Shown here: positions 32,266 to 40,103 of the stretch, in pieces
Layout of the letters: the number at the start of each line of letters is the position of its first letter
How positions within the stretch are numbered: position 1 is the stretch's first letter
Source: Streptomyces sp. CNH099
GTDB taxonomy: Bacteria > Actinomycetota > Actinomycetes > Streptomycetales > Streptomycetaceae
Reading direction: 5' to 3'
Assembly (NCBI GenBank): GCA_000514715.1
Contig: AZWL01000017.1
Coordinates: forward strand, 1 to 64,000
Length of the DNA stretch: 64,000 bases
Program-made: the position numbers and the translations under genes
The notes under the pieces: model-generated
What the model saw: the letters and a program-made list of their open reading frames with translations, nothing else
Told to the model about the DNA's origin: nothing
Database searches by the model: none

Positions 32266-33009
32266 ATGGCCGATCCGGAGCCGACCGGCGGGCGGGGGCG
32301 GGCCGGCGGGCGGGGGCGGATGGCGCGCGGAGCGGCGTTCGCCGGACTCCTGGCCATGCCCCTCGTGGGCGTCGCCCACGCGTGCGCCGTCGTCTGGCTC
32401 TACAACAACCTCGGGAGCATGACCTTCCTGGTCCTCCTGCTGCCCCTCATCCTCACCGCCGTGATCCTCGCGTGGGCCGTCGTCCTGCTCTGGCTCGCCA
32501 TGGACACGGCCGGCAACACCCCCGCCGTCGCCGTGGTGACGGGGCTCGGCGGGCTGATGTGCGCGTATCTCTTCACCTATCACGGCGCCGCGGACTGGAT
32601 GCTGCGCTGGCAGGGGACCGAGACCTCCTGCGTCGTGCTCGGCGTCGAGGAGCGGCGGGAACTGGACCCCCTCGCCGCCATCGAGACCGACACCGACTCC
32701 GGCTGGGTCACCCGCTACGACTACGAGCTGAACTGCGACGACGACGACGCGCCCGGCAGGATGACCGCCGACAACGGCAACCTGCCGACCGCGGGGCACG
32801 GCCTGTCGCCGGGCTGGACGACCGCGGTGGTGTACGACCCGTCGCCCGCCTGGGGCGCCTGGGGCGCCGCGCCGGCGGCGGAACTGGAGCCGGGCAACGA
32901 CATGATGGGCCTGAGCGCCGGGTTCGTGATCTCCGGCACCGGGCTGTGGACGCTGTCGCTGCTGGGCTCCGCCGCCGCCTGCGTACGCGGAACCCGGCGA
33001 TCCCGGTAG
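32266..33009 (+). CDS. Hypothetical membrane protein
   Basis: A 247-residue protein with a Gly/Arg-rich N-terminus and several membrane helices: AAFAGLLAMPLVGVAHACAV near 25, FLVLLLPLILTAVILAWAVV near 55, VAVVTGLGGLMCAYLFTYHG near 88, and FVISGTGLWTLSLLGSAAAC near the end. A soluble segment of about 100 residues between the third and fourth helices contains two cysteines (TSCVVLGVEERREL, YELNCDDDD). I recognise no family. It stands alone, divergent from the transporter operon and convergent with a GNAT gene 16 bases away. Confidence 0.7.
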   Translation: MADPEPTGGRGRAGGRGRMARGAAFAGLLAMPLVGVAHACAVVWLYNNLGSMTFLVLLLPLILTAVILAWAVVLLWLAMDTAGNTPAVAVVTGLGGLMCAYLFTYHGAADWMLRWQGTETSCVVLGVEERRELDPLAAIETDTDSGWVTRYDYELNCDDDDAPGRMTADNGNLPTAGHGLSPGWTTAVVYDPSPAWGAWGAAPAAELEPGNDMMGLSAGFVISGTGLWTLSLLGSAAACVRGTRRSR

Positions 33010-33025
33010 CGGCCCCGCGCAGGAC

Positions 33026-33475
33026 TCAGCGCACCATCTTCATGTCGACCCACTCGGCCGTCTCGCCCGGCAGCACGTAGCGCTCGGTCTCGACGAAGCC
33101 CTCCTTGCGCGCGAACCGCAGCCCGCTCTCGTTGGCCGCCAGCACCACCGTCGCGATCTGCTCCGCGCCCAGCTCCCACGCCGCGAACAGCCCGCGCGCG
33201 TACAGCTCCGCGCCGATGCCGCGGCCGCGGTGGTCGGCGAGGACGCGGGCGATGACGGTGGCGGTGCGGGTGCCGTCCGCGTCCTCGGGCGGGCGTACGG
33301 TGCTGCAGCCGGCGAGGACGTCGCCGAGGTAGGCGACCTCCAGACGGTGGCGCCGCGCGCGCTCCCGTACGTCGTCCAGCGACAGGTGGTGCGTGGGGAT
33401 GGTCGTGTTGTGCACGTGCTGCCAGTCGCGGAGTGCGGCGTCGCCGACGGGCCGGGTGAAGCGGAGATCGGACAC
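33026..33475 (-). CDS. GNAT-family N-acetyltransferase
   Basis: A 149-residue acetyltransferase. The acetyl-CoA motif is VLADHRGRGIGAELYARGL near residue 90, followed by VVLAANESGLRFARKEGFVE, the usual end of the GNAT fold. The GTG at 33473-33475 (VSDLRFTRPVGD) is where the fold begins, though its ribosome site is weak. The substrate is unknown and the neighbours give no hint. Confidence 0.8.
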   Translation of the reverse strand: MSDLRFTRPVGDAALRDWQHVHNTTIPTHHLSLDDVRERARRHRLEVAYLGDVLAGCSTVRPPEDADGTRTATVIARVLADHRGRGIGAELYARGLFAAWELGAEQIATVVLAANESGLRFARKEGFVETERYVLPGETAEWVDMKMVR

Positions 33476-33558
33476 CCCGGCAGCCAACCCGGGGGACGGC
33501 CCGCGGGTCAACCGGGATGTGGGCGGGCGGTGTCGGCGTACGGTGTCAGCGCCCGTCG

Positions 33559-34188
33559 TCAGTGCCCGCCGGCGGGCTCCGTACAGCCGGTTCCCTCCAT
33601 GTAGACGCCGTGCACGTCGATCTCGCCGGGCCGGTCCGTGTTGCCGCTGATGCACGGCCCCGCGCCGTCCACCAGCACGTCCCACCCGACGCCGGTCGCG
33701 CCGGCCTGCCGCGCGTTGACGGTGTCGGGGGTGTAGCCGAGGTCTTCGAGCACGCGCCGGATGCCCCGCTCGTCCTTCACGTCGGCCGGGTCGGCGTCGT
33801 CGAGGGCGGCGGCGATACGCGCGGCGTGCGCCTCGCCGCGGCACAGCTCGCCGGCGGAGACGTCGGTGGTCTGCTTGTACGCGTGGTTCTCGGCGTACTT
33901 GGGGTTCTCGGGCGGCGGCTCGTCGTCGGCGGGCCGGCCGTCGCTCGGGCTCGCCGCGGCCGGCGGCCCGGTCGGCACGTCGCGGCACTTCTCCGCGACG
34001 TCCGGCCACGCCCGGTCGTGCTCCGCCCGCGACGCCTCGGCGTACTCCTCGGCCGTCGACGGCGAGGCGCTGCCGGACGGCGCCCCCGAACCGCCGGCCC
34101 GCTCCTCCCCGCACCCCACCGCAAGCACCAGCCCCGCACACCCCGCCACCACGGCAACCGCCCCCCGCCGCACCCTGCCAGCCCGCAT
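33559..34188 (-). CDS. Hypothetical lipoprotein
   Basis: A 209-residue protein. The N-terminus MRAGRVRRGAVAVVAGCAGL and the lipobox LAVGC mark it as an exported lipoprotein. The mature part begins with a Gly/Ser linker. Its C-terminal domain contains AGELCRGEAHAARIAAALDD, a region rich in charged residues, and paired cysteines (AGPCISGN, GTGCTEP). It is of unknown function; similar lipoproteins of unknown role are common in Streptomyces. An ATG at 34212 is an alternative start. Confidence 0.65.
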   Translation of the reverse strand: MRAGRVRRGAVAVVAGCAGLVLAVGCGEERAGGSGAPSGSASPSTAEEYAEASRAEHDRAWPDVAEKCRDVPTGPPAAASPSDGRPADDEPPPENPKYAENHAYKQTTDVSAGELCRGEAHAARIAAALDDADPADVKDERGIRRVLEDLGYTPDTVNARQAGATGVGWDVLVDGAGPCISGNTDRPGEIDVHGVYMEGTGCTEPAGGH

Positions 34189-34373
34189 ACCGACACCGCC
34201 CCCTGATCGCATCCCCCGGACGATTCCCGCCCACCACCACACGTTACGCGGCCCCCACCAGGAGGCCAGGGCCCCGTGCTTCGCGGTCGGCCGCGATCTG
34301 CAGGCGATGAGTTTGCACCATCGGGGTGGTCCAGCTCACCGACAGACCCGTCACAGCCTGATCCGGAGAACGC

Positions 34374-35207
34374 ATGACCACTCACCCGACTGACACCGCC
34401 GCCGCCGGTTCCCTCAGGGTGCCCGGTGCCCGCCTGCACTACGAAGTGCGCGGCGAGGGTCCTCTCCTCGTGCTGGCCGGTGCCCCGATGGACGCCGCAG
34501 CCTTCGCCCCGCTGGCCGAACTGCTCGCTGGCGACCACACCGTGCTCACCACCGACCCACGCGGCATCAACCGCAGCCGGCTCGACGACCCCGACCAGGA
34601 CTCGACGCCCCACCTGCGAGCCGACGACCTGTCCCGGCTGATCGCCCACGTCGACGCGGGACCGGCCGTCGCGGTGGGCTCCAGCGGCGGCGCCGTCAGC
34701 GTGCTGGCGCTGGCCCAGGCCCGTCCCGACCAGGTGCACACCGTCGTCGCCCACGAGCCACCGCTGATCGAGCTGCTGACGGACCGAGAACAGCTGCGCG
34801 CCGGAACCGAGGACCTCATCGCCACCTACCTGGCCGGCGACGTGACGGGGGCGTGGAAGAAGTTCTTCGCCCAGGCCGGCATCACGATGCCCGAGCCCCT
34901 GATAGAGCAGATGTTCGGCGGGGAGCGTGAGCCGCAGCACGTGGCGGACGAGCGCCGCTGGTTCGCGCACGAGATGCGTGCCTCCACCTACTGGGAGCCC
35001 GACCCGGCGGCCCTGCGCGCGGCGGCCACCCGCATCCTGGTGGGCATCGGCGACGACTCCGCCGGACAGCTCTGCGACCGAACCTCCCGCGCGCTCGCTC
35101 AGGCGCTGGGCACGGAGCCGACGACGTTCCCCGGCGGCCACACCGGGTTCGTCGAGACCCCCGACGCCTTCGCCACCCGCCTGCGCACGGTCATACGCGA
35201 GGGCTGA
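34374..35207 (+). CDS. Alpha/beta hydrolase
   Basis: A 277-residue alpha/beta-hydrolase fold protein. The nucleophile elbow is VGSSGGAVSVLALAQ (Ser near residue 103), the acid is probably the Asp of VGIGDDSAG, and the catalytic His is in FPGGHTGFVETP. The ATG at 34374 has CCGGAG upstream. The substrate is unknown. The gene stands in a run of small accessory genes with remnants nearby and may be acquired, but its base composition is like that of its neighbours. Confidence 0.85.
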   Translation: MTTHPTDTAAAGSLRVPGARLHYEVRGEGPLLVLAGAPMDAAAFAPLAELLAGDHTVLTTDPRGINRSRLDDPDQDSTPHLRADDLSRLIAHVDAGPAVAVGSSGGAVSVLALAQARPDQVHTVVAHEPPLIELLTDREQLRAGTEDLIATYLAGDVTGAWKKFFAQAGITMPEPLIEQMFGGEREPQHVADERRWFAHEMRASTYWEPDPAALRAAATRILVGIGDDSAGQLCDRTSRALAQALGTEPTTFPGGHTGFVETPDAFATRLRTVIREG

Positions 35208-35251
35208 GCCGCGGGCACACGCACCGAGCACGGCCTGAACCACCCGGTCCA

Positions 35252-35374
35252 GATGTCGGCCGCCGCGTAGGCGTTCGGCTTGTCCTGCCGGTCACGGCGG
35301 TCGGTGTCCCCGTCATACGACGTGACCTCGACGGCCATGAGCAGGCCGTCGGGGTCGGGACCACTCACCGTGGC
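35252..35374 (-). pseudogene. Uma2-family endonuclease fragment
   Basis: About 41 codons read PDPDGLLMAVEVTSYDGDTD, RRDRQDKPNAYAAADI. This matches the core of Uma2 (DUF820) proteins, with the EV and K residues of a PD-(D/E)XK nuclease fold. Both ends of the domain are missing and the flanking sequence is not Uma2-like, so it is a remnant. Confidence 0.55.
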
Positions 35375-35403
35375 CCCCCAGAGGCCTGCCTGCCCGACGC
35401 GCG

Positions 35404-35991
35404 TCAGGGAAGTGCCGGCGGTGCCCGGAACCCGTCCAGCGTGAAGGCCAGCAGTCGCTCGCCCTGGAGTTCCGAACTCTGCTCGCTCGCCCACGCCACC
35501 GCGGTGACCAGTGCGAACACGTCCCGGGCGGTGACGTCAGGCCGTACCTCCCCGGCCTCCCGTGCCCGTGCGACCAGGGCGTCCCCGGCGGCGAGCACCG
35601 CCTGGCATGCCGCGTGCAGTTCCGAAGCCTCGTTCTCGACAGCCTGCATGAGGGCAGCGCCCAGCCCGCGGTAGAGCGTGGCGTGGGCCAGGGCTTCGCG
35701 GGTCCAGGCGGTCAGACCGTCGAAGGGGGAGGGATCGGCGAGGAGTTCCTCGCCGGTCCCGGCAAGGGCGCGCATCCGGTCGCCCAGCAGCGCCTCAAGC
35801 AGTGCGCGCCGGGTGGGGAAGTGGCCGTAGAGCGTGCCGTTGGCCACCCCGGCCCGGCGCGCGATCTCCTCCAGCGAAAAGTCCATGCCGTGCTCTGCGA
35901 ATGCCGCCGCAGCCTCGGCAAGCAACCGCTTGCGGTTGCGGCGCGCGTCCGCACGCATGGGACGTCGCTGCGCCGGTGTACCGGTGCCCAT
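35404..35991 (-). CDS. TetR-family transcriptional regulator
   Basis: A 195-residue TetR protein. The N-terminal helix-turn-helix runs from RADARRNRKRLLAEAAAAFA through MDFSLEEIARRAGVANGTLYGHFPTRRALLEAL. The helical ligand domain follows. The ATG at 35989-35991 has GGAGG at a spacing of 8. It diverges from an NmrA-type gene across 85 bases that carry two similar dyads. This is the classic layout of a repressor controlling itself and a neighbouring enzyme. Confidence 0.93.
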   Translation of the reverse strand: MGTGTPAQRRPMRADARRNRKRLLAEAAAAFAEHGMDFSLEEIARRAGVANGTLYGHFPTRRALLEALLGDRMRALAGTGEELLADPSPFDGLTAWTREALAHATLYRGLGAALMQAVENEASELHAACQAVLAAGDALVARAREAGEVRPDVTARDVFALVTAVAWASEQSSELQGERLLAFTLDGFRAPPALP

Positions 35992-36015
35992 GGGCGAACC
36001 TCCACTGGAGAAGTT

Positions 36016-36050
36016 GAGACTGTCTCGATATATTTCTTGAGACCATCTCA
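36016..36050. promoter_or_regulatory. Two TetR operator dyads
   Basis: GAGAC-T-GTCTC at 36016-36026 and TGAGA-CCA-TCTCA at 36038-36050 share the core TTGAGAC. Their centres are 23 bases apart, about two helical turns. They lie between the TetR and NmrA-like genes in a locally AT-rich stretch that probably holds both promoters. Confidence 0.65.
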
Positions 36051-36076
36051 GCTTACCGATCCCCGGGGGCCCTGCC

Positions 36077-36997
36077 GTGAGCCAACCCATCGAGCGCCCG
36101 CCCATGCCCGCAGCCACTCCGGACAGGTCCGGTCAGCCGATCCTTGTCGTCGGCGCCACCGGCCGGCAGGGTGGAGCCGCCGCGACCCGCCTGCTCGCCG
36201 ACGGATGGCCGGTCCGCGTCCTCGTCCGCGATCCCGCGGCCCCGGCCGCCCGCAAACTCGCGGCGGCCGGCGCGGAACCGCACCGCGGCGACCTCGACGA
36301 CCCCGACAGCCTCGAAGCCGCCATGGCCGGAGCCCACGGTGTCTTCGCCGTCACCCCGGATGACATGGATGGCGAACGAGAGATCCGGCGCGGCCGGAAC
36401 CTGGCAGAGGCCGCCGCGGCGGGCGGCATCGGCCACCTGGTCTTCGCCTCCGTCGGCGGCGCCGAACGGGGCACCGGAATCCCCTACTGGGAGACCAAGT
36501 GGGCCATCGAACAGCACATCGAGGCCCTCGGGCTGCCGACGACCGTCCTCAGGCCCGTTCGGTTCATGGAGAACCACACCACTCCCGGACTGCCGCTCGG
36601 CGGCATCTCCGCCGACGGCGTCCTGCGCCACCTCTTCGCCCCAGACGCCCCCGTCCAGCTGATCGCCGTGAGCGACGTCGGCGCTTTCGTCGCCCGCGCC
36701 TTCGCCGACCCCGCCTCCTACCTCGGCCAGGCCCTGGAACTGGCAGGCGATGAGCTGACCCCCGAGGCCGCCGTGCGCCTCATCAGCCGGCACCTTGGCA
36801 GGGAAGTCACCTACCGGCAGACCACGGCAGAGGGCGACCAACTGTCCGAGCGTGCCAGGCGCACCATCACCGACCCACGAGGCGTCTGGCAGGCCGACAT
36901 CCCCGCCCTGCGCCGGCGCCACCCCGCCCTGCTGGACTTCTCCACCTGGCTGGATCGAGGCGGCGCCCACGCTATCGCCGCGCTCCTCGACGACTGA
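36077..36997 (+). CDS. NmrA/atypical SDR family NAD(P)-binding protein
   Basis: A 306-residue protein. The Rossmann motif VVGATGRQGGAAATRLL is near residue 24, followed by VRVLVRDPAAPAARKLAAAG and LVFASVGGAERGTGIPYWETKW. The latter lacks the usual catalytic YxxxK in recognisable form, as in NmrA-like sensors and atypical reductases. The C-terminal half resembles the substrate domain of this family (FMENHTTPGLPLGG). The GTG start is at 36077. The divergent TetR gene and shared operators suggest inducible expression. Confidence 0.85.
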   Translation: MSQPIERPPMPAATPDRSGQPILVVGATGRQGGAAATRLLADGWPVRVLVRDPAAPAARKLAAAGAEPHRGDLDDPDSLEAAMAGAHGVFAVTPDDMDGEREIRRGRNLAEAAAAGGIGHLVFASVGGAERGTGIPYWETKWAIEQHIEALGLPTTVLRPVRFMENHTTPGLPLGGISADGVLRHLFAPDAPVQLIAVSDVGAFVARAFADPASYLGQALELAGDELTPEAAVRLISRHLGREVTYRQTTAEGDQLSERARRTITDPRGVWQADIPALRRRHPALLDFSTWLDRGGAHAIAALLDD

Positions 36998-37086
36998 TCA
37001 GCGGTTCTACTCCCGCCGCCGTAGCCGCCCTGGCGGCCCCCGCCGCGAGGCGAGGGGCGGTCACTGCTGGTCGGTGGGAGGTGCGG

Positions 37087-37161
37087 TCAGCCGTGGTGTT
37101 TGGCGAAGTCCACGAGTCCGGCGAAGGCTTCGCGGGTGAGGGTGAGGGTGAGGTGGGGGCC
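37087..37161 (-). pseudogene. DUF397 C-terminal fragment
   Basis: The last 24 codons read GPHLTLTLTREAFAGLVDFA followed by KHHG and stop. This is the C-terminal half of a DUF397 domain. The upstream half (the SSYS motif and the conserved Trp) is missing. Confidence 0.5.
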
Positions 37162-37190
37162 GTGGGGGCGTACGCGCCTGTGGCCCAGAC

Positions 37191-37448
37191 CGTGAACGGC
37201 TCGCCGCCCACTTCGCCGACCGCGTCCGCGCCTGGGACGACGGCGGCCACCGGGGCACGGTGGAGACCACCGCCTTCCGCGATCCCGGGCGGCCGTTCGG
37301 CTTTCCCCATGTCGAGGCCGGGGCCCGGTTCGACAGGCCCGGGTTCCTGACCGGCGCCGCCGGAACGGCACTCGCCCTGGCCGACCACGGCGGCGTGCTT
37401 ACCACCGGTGTCACCACCGCGTGGGACTGCCTGCTCCTGCTGTCGTGA
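37191..37448 (+). pseudogene. Lanthionine synthetase C-like C-terminal fragment
   Basis: The frame reads RERLAAHFADRVRAWDDGGH, then VEAGARFDRPGFLTGAAGTA and TTAWDCLLLLS before the stop. The PGFLTGAAGTALALADHG block and the TAWD ending are typical of LanC-like cyclases. The N-terminal barrel and the zinc-ligand segments are absent. It directly abuts a DUF397 fragment on the other strand. Confidence 0.6.
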
Positions 37449-37601
37449 AGACGAACAAGCGGTCGCCGGCGGGGGGAGCCTCAGCTCGTGCGGGCGGGCC
37501 GGGGCTGGTCGGGATTCGGCCTGACTCTGGCGGAGATCCTCGGAGTTCCCGCTGCTCTTTATCCCTCCGCCTCCGTTTGCGGCCGGCTCCCGGATCCCGG
37601 G

Positions 37602-38180
37602 TCAGCGTCGCGGAGTGCGGAGGTGGATGCGTTCGCCCTGTTTTCCGAAGAGGCTGAGCACCTCGACGCTGCCGCGTCCGGCGGCGCCGAACCAGTGCGG
37701 AACATGGCAGTCGAACTCGGCCGCTTCGCCGGCTCCCATGACGAAGTCGCGGTCGCCCAGCTTCACGCGGAGCCGCCCGCGGAGCACGTAGAGCCACTCG
37801 TAGCCCGCGTGGGTCCGCAGATGGGGCTCCTCGTCGTGCGCGGGGATGGTCATCTTGTACGCGCGCGGTTCGCCCTGCTGCCGCGACAGCGGGATCAGCA
37901 CGCGGCCGTCTTTCCCGGTCGGCTCCTGCGGCACGCGGGGGTCGAGTATCCGGGGTGCGGCGACGATCTCGTCGATGCGGATGCCGAGCGCCGCGGTGAT
38001 CGGCAGGAGCAGTTCGAGGCTGGGTTTGCGCTGGGCCGACTCCAGCCGGGACAGCGTGCTGGTCGAGATGCCGGTGGCGCGCGCGAGGTCGGCGAGGCTG
38101 ACGCCTTTCTGCTGGCGGGCGCGCCGCAGTCGGGGGGCGATCTGCTCGATCGCGGCGCTGACGGTCGGCTGCTGGTCCAT
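37602..38180 (-). CDS. XRE-family regulator with C-terminal cupin domain
   Basis: A 192-residue regulator. The helix-turn-helix at residues 15-75 (RLRRARQQKGVSLADLARAT, STSTLSRLESAQRKPSLELL) precedes a cupin domain (RTHAGYEWLYVLRGRLRVKL, FVMGAGEAAEFDCHVPHWFG) that probably binds a small ligand. Members often control efflux or metabolic genes beside them. It diverges from the MFS exporter gene across 91 bases, part of which could fold as a leader hairpin or act as an operator. Confidence 0.92.
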   Translation of the reverse strand: MDQQPTVSAAIEQIAPRLRRARQQKGVSLADLARATGISTSTLSRLESAQRKPSLELLLPITAALGIRIDEIVAAPRILDPRVPQEPTGKDGRVLIPLSRQQGEPRAYKMTIPAHDEEPHLRTHAGYEWLYVLRGRLRVKLGDRDFVMGAGEAAEFDCHVPHWFGAAGRGSVEVLSLFGKQGERIHLRTPRR

Positions 38181-38196
38181 GGGGGGCAGTCAACCG

Positions 38197-38229
38197 ATGC
38201 GTCCCGGAACCGGCAACATTCTTTGCTGA
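38197..38229 (+). CDS. Possible 10-residue leader peptide of the MFS gene
   Basis: ATG CGT begins a short frame reading MRPGTGNILC and stop. A GGGGGGCAG lies a few bases upstream and could act as a ribosome site. The stop is three bases before the 5' arm of the hairpin that hides the Shine-Dalgarno of the MFS gene, so stalling here could open that hairpin. It may simply be a chance frame. Confidence 0.35.
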   Translation: MRPGTGNILC

Positions 38230-38231
38230 TT

Positions 38232-38263
38232 CCTCCACGGTGTCCCGATCCTCTCCGTGGAGG
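38232..38263 (+). promoter_or_regulatory. Hairpin sequestering the MFS gene Shine-Dalgarno (possible attenuator)
   Basis: CCTCCACGG (38232-38240) and CCGTGGAGG (38255-38263) are perfect 9-base arms around 14 bases. The 3' arm contains GGAGG of the very strong site GGAGGTGAT (38259-38267) in front of the ATG at 38272. As an RNA it would block initiation unless opened. As DNA it could instead be an operator. Confidence 0.5.
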
Positions 38264-38271
38264 TGATCCGA

Positions 38272-39465
38272 ATGGACACGATGGAGACGTCCCGGAGCAG
38301 TCGCTCCGACAGGCTGCCCGCGGGGGTGTACCTGCTGGGCTTCAGCCTGTTCGCGATGGGAAGCGCAGAGTTCCTGCTGGCCGGCGTGCTGCCGGCGGTG
38401 GCCGACGACCTGGACGTCACCCTCTCCTCCGCCGGGTTCCTGATCACCGCGTTCGCGCTCGGCGTCGTGATCGGCGGGCCGCCGTTCGCCGTGCTCAGCC
38501 TGCGCTGGCCCCGCCGCACCGCGCTGGTGGCCACCCAGGGCCTCTTCGCCGCCTCCGTCGCCGTCGGGCTGCTGGGCGGCTACCCGGTGCTGCTGGCCAC
38601 CAGGGTGGTCTCGGGTGTCGCCTACGCGGGCTTCTTCGCCGTCGCGTCGGTGACCGCGATCGGCCTGGTGACGCCGGACCGCAAAGCCCGCGCCTCCGGG
38701 GTCGTGGTCAGCGGTCTCAGCGTGGCCATGGTCGCCGGCGGCCCCGCGGGCACGCTGCTCAGCCACTTCACCGACTGGCGCGGCGGCTTCTGGGCGGTGG
38801 TGGCCCTGACGGTCGCGGGGATCTCCGGATGCCTCCTCGGCCTCCCCGGGGCCGATCCGGACGCCGACCGGACCGCCGGGCCGAGCGTGTCGCGGGAGTT
38901 CGCCACGATGCGGACACCGGCGCTGTGGGGCATCTACGCGATCACGATTCTGACCACCGCGGCGTACATGATCACGTTCAACTACCTGGCGGCCATGCTC
39001 GAAGACGTCACCGCCCTCCCCGAGGCATGGATACCGGCGATCCTCGCGCTCTTCGGGGCCGGCGCCTTCGTCGGCCTGTCCATCGGCGGCCGCGTCTCCG
39101 ACCGGCGCCCGCACCTCGCGCTCCTGACCGGCGCGTCGGCGACCGTGCTGCTGTCGATCGTGATGCTCGCCGCGATCCACAAGGTGTGGGCGGTGGTGCC
39201 CACGGTCCTCCTGCTGGGCATCGCCGCGTTCGTACTGAACCCGGCCCTCTACGGACGCGTCTTCACCATCGCGGCCGCCGCCCCGACGCTCGCCGGTGCC
39301 ACCACGGTGTCGGCGTTCCAACTGGGCATCAGCATCACCCCCGTCCTCGCGGCGGTCTCGCTCACGCAAGGGGCCGCGCTCACGTCGGTCTGCCTGATCG
39401 GAGCCGCCCTCGCGGCGGCCGCGGTGCCTCTCGTGCTCCTCGACCGCGCACGACAGGCCCGCTGA
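38272..39465 (+). CDS. MFS drug exporter, DHA1/chloramphenicol-resistance type
   Basis: A 397-residue membrane protein with 12 predicted helices. The first is GVYLLGFSLFAMGSAEFLLA. Motif A is modified (VIGGPPFAVLSLRWPRRTAL), and VVSGVAYAGFFAVASVTAIG and VVSGLSVAMVAGGPAGTLLS mark the drug-exporter branch that includes Cmx/CmlR-like proteins. It probably pumps out a small toxic compound. The ATG at 38272 is chosen over an upstream GTG because GGAGGTGAT lies five bases before it. A divergent XRE-cupin regulator and a hairpin over the ribosome site suggest induction by substrate. Confidence 0.9.
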   Translation: MDTMETSRSSRSDRLPAGVYLLGFSLFAMGSAEFLLAGVLPAVADDLDVTLSSAGFLITAFALGVVIGGPPFAVLSLRWPRRTALVATQGLFAASVAVGLLGGYPVLLATRVVSGVAYAGFFAVASVTAIGLVTPDRKARASGVVVSGLSVAMVAGGPAGTLLSHFTDWRGGFWAVVALTVAGISGCLLGLPGADPDADRTAGPSVSREFATMRTPALWGIYAITILTTAAYMITFNYLAAMLEDVTALPEAWIPAILALFGAGAFVGLSIGGRVSDRRPHLALLTGASATVLLSIVMLAAIHKVWAVVPTVLLLGIAAFVLNPALYGRVFTIAAAAPTLAGATTVSAFQLGISITPVLAAVSLTQGAALTSVCLIGAALAAAAVPLVLLDRARQAR

Positions 39466-39530
39466 ACGCGGTTCATCCCCGCGCTGCCGCCCCGCGGGTG
39501 GCAACTCCGGCGCGGGCAGCCGGCACGGTG

Positions 39531-40103
39531 TCAGGACGCTGGTCGAAAGCGGACGTCGAGTTCCGCGTTCGGGGCGCCGTCGTGCACGCGGTTGAGGCGC
39601 ACGGGTACGCCGCCGGGGTTGTCGAACAGCCGGATGCCGTCGCCGAGCAGAACCGGGGCGATATGCAGGTCGATCTCGTCGATCAGGCCGCGCCGGATCA
39701 GCTGCGCGCCGATCGAGGCAGAGAGCACCTCGACGTTCTTGCCGTCCGCGGCCTCCAGCGCGATCCGCACAGCCTCGCCGACGTCGCAGGAGAGGAACGT
39801 GACGTCGTCGGCCGGCGCGGCGTCCTCGGGGTGGTGGGTGAGCACGAAGATCGCGCCCTGCCAGGCGTCACCGCCGCCGTAAGGGCGGGCGCCGGGAAAC
39901 GCGTCCCAGCCGTTCCGGCCGCCGAGCACGGCACCGGTGGTCGCGGCGTACTCCTCTTCGATCCCGGGCCTGCTGCCGGCGATGCCGGACATCCAGTCCA
40001 TGCCGTGGTTCGGCCCGGCGATGAAGCCGTCAAGCGACATCGTGAAGTGCCAGAGCACCTTGCCGGCCGCGGTCTGCGGTTCTGGGTGCGGAGTCGTCTT
40101 CAT
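39531..40103 (-). CDS. Dihydrofolate reductase-like (RibD C-terminal domain) protein
   Basis: A 190-residue protein of the DHFR-like fold: KVLWHFTMSLDGFIAGPNHG near residue 15, GAVLGGRNGWDAFPG, VEVLSASIGAQLIRRGLIDE and IAPVLLGDGIRLFDN. Such proteins are NADPH-dependent reductases of unknown substrate and are numerous in Streptomyces. The ATG overlaps the stop of the C45 hydrolase gene by four bases, so the two are coupled. Confidence 0.88.
   Translation of the reverse strand: MKTTPHPEPQTAAGKVLWHFTMSLDGFIAGPNHGMDWMSGIAGSRPGIEEEYAATTGAVLGGRNGWDAFPGARPYGGGDAWQGAIFVLTHHPEDAAPADDVTFLSCDVGEAVRIALEAADGKNVEVLSASIGAQLIRRGLIDEIDLHIAPVLLGDGIRLFDNPGGVPVRLNRVHDGAPNAELDVRFRPAS

Noticed and set aside
37449..37601. 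Possible further gene remnant after the LanC-like fragment
   Set aside because: No frame gives a recognisable motif.
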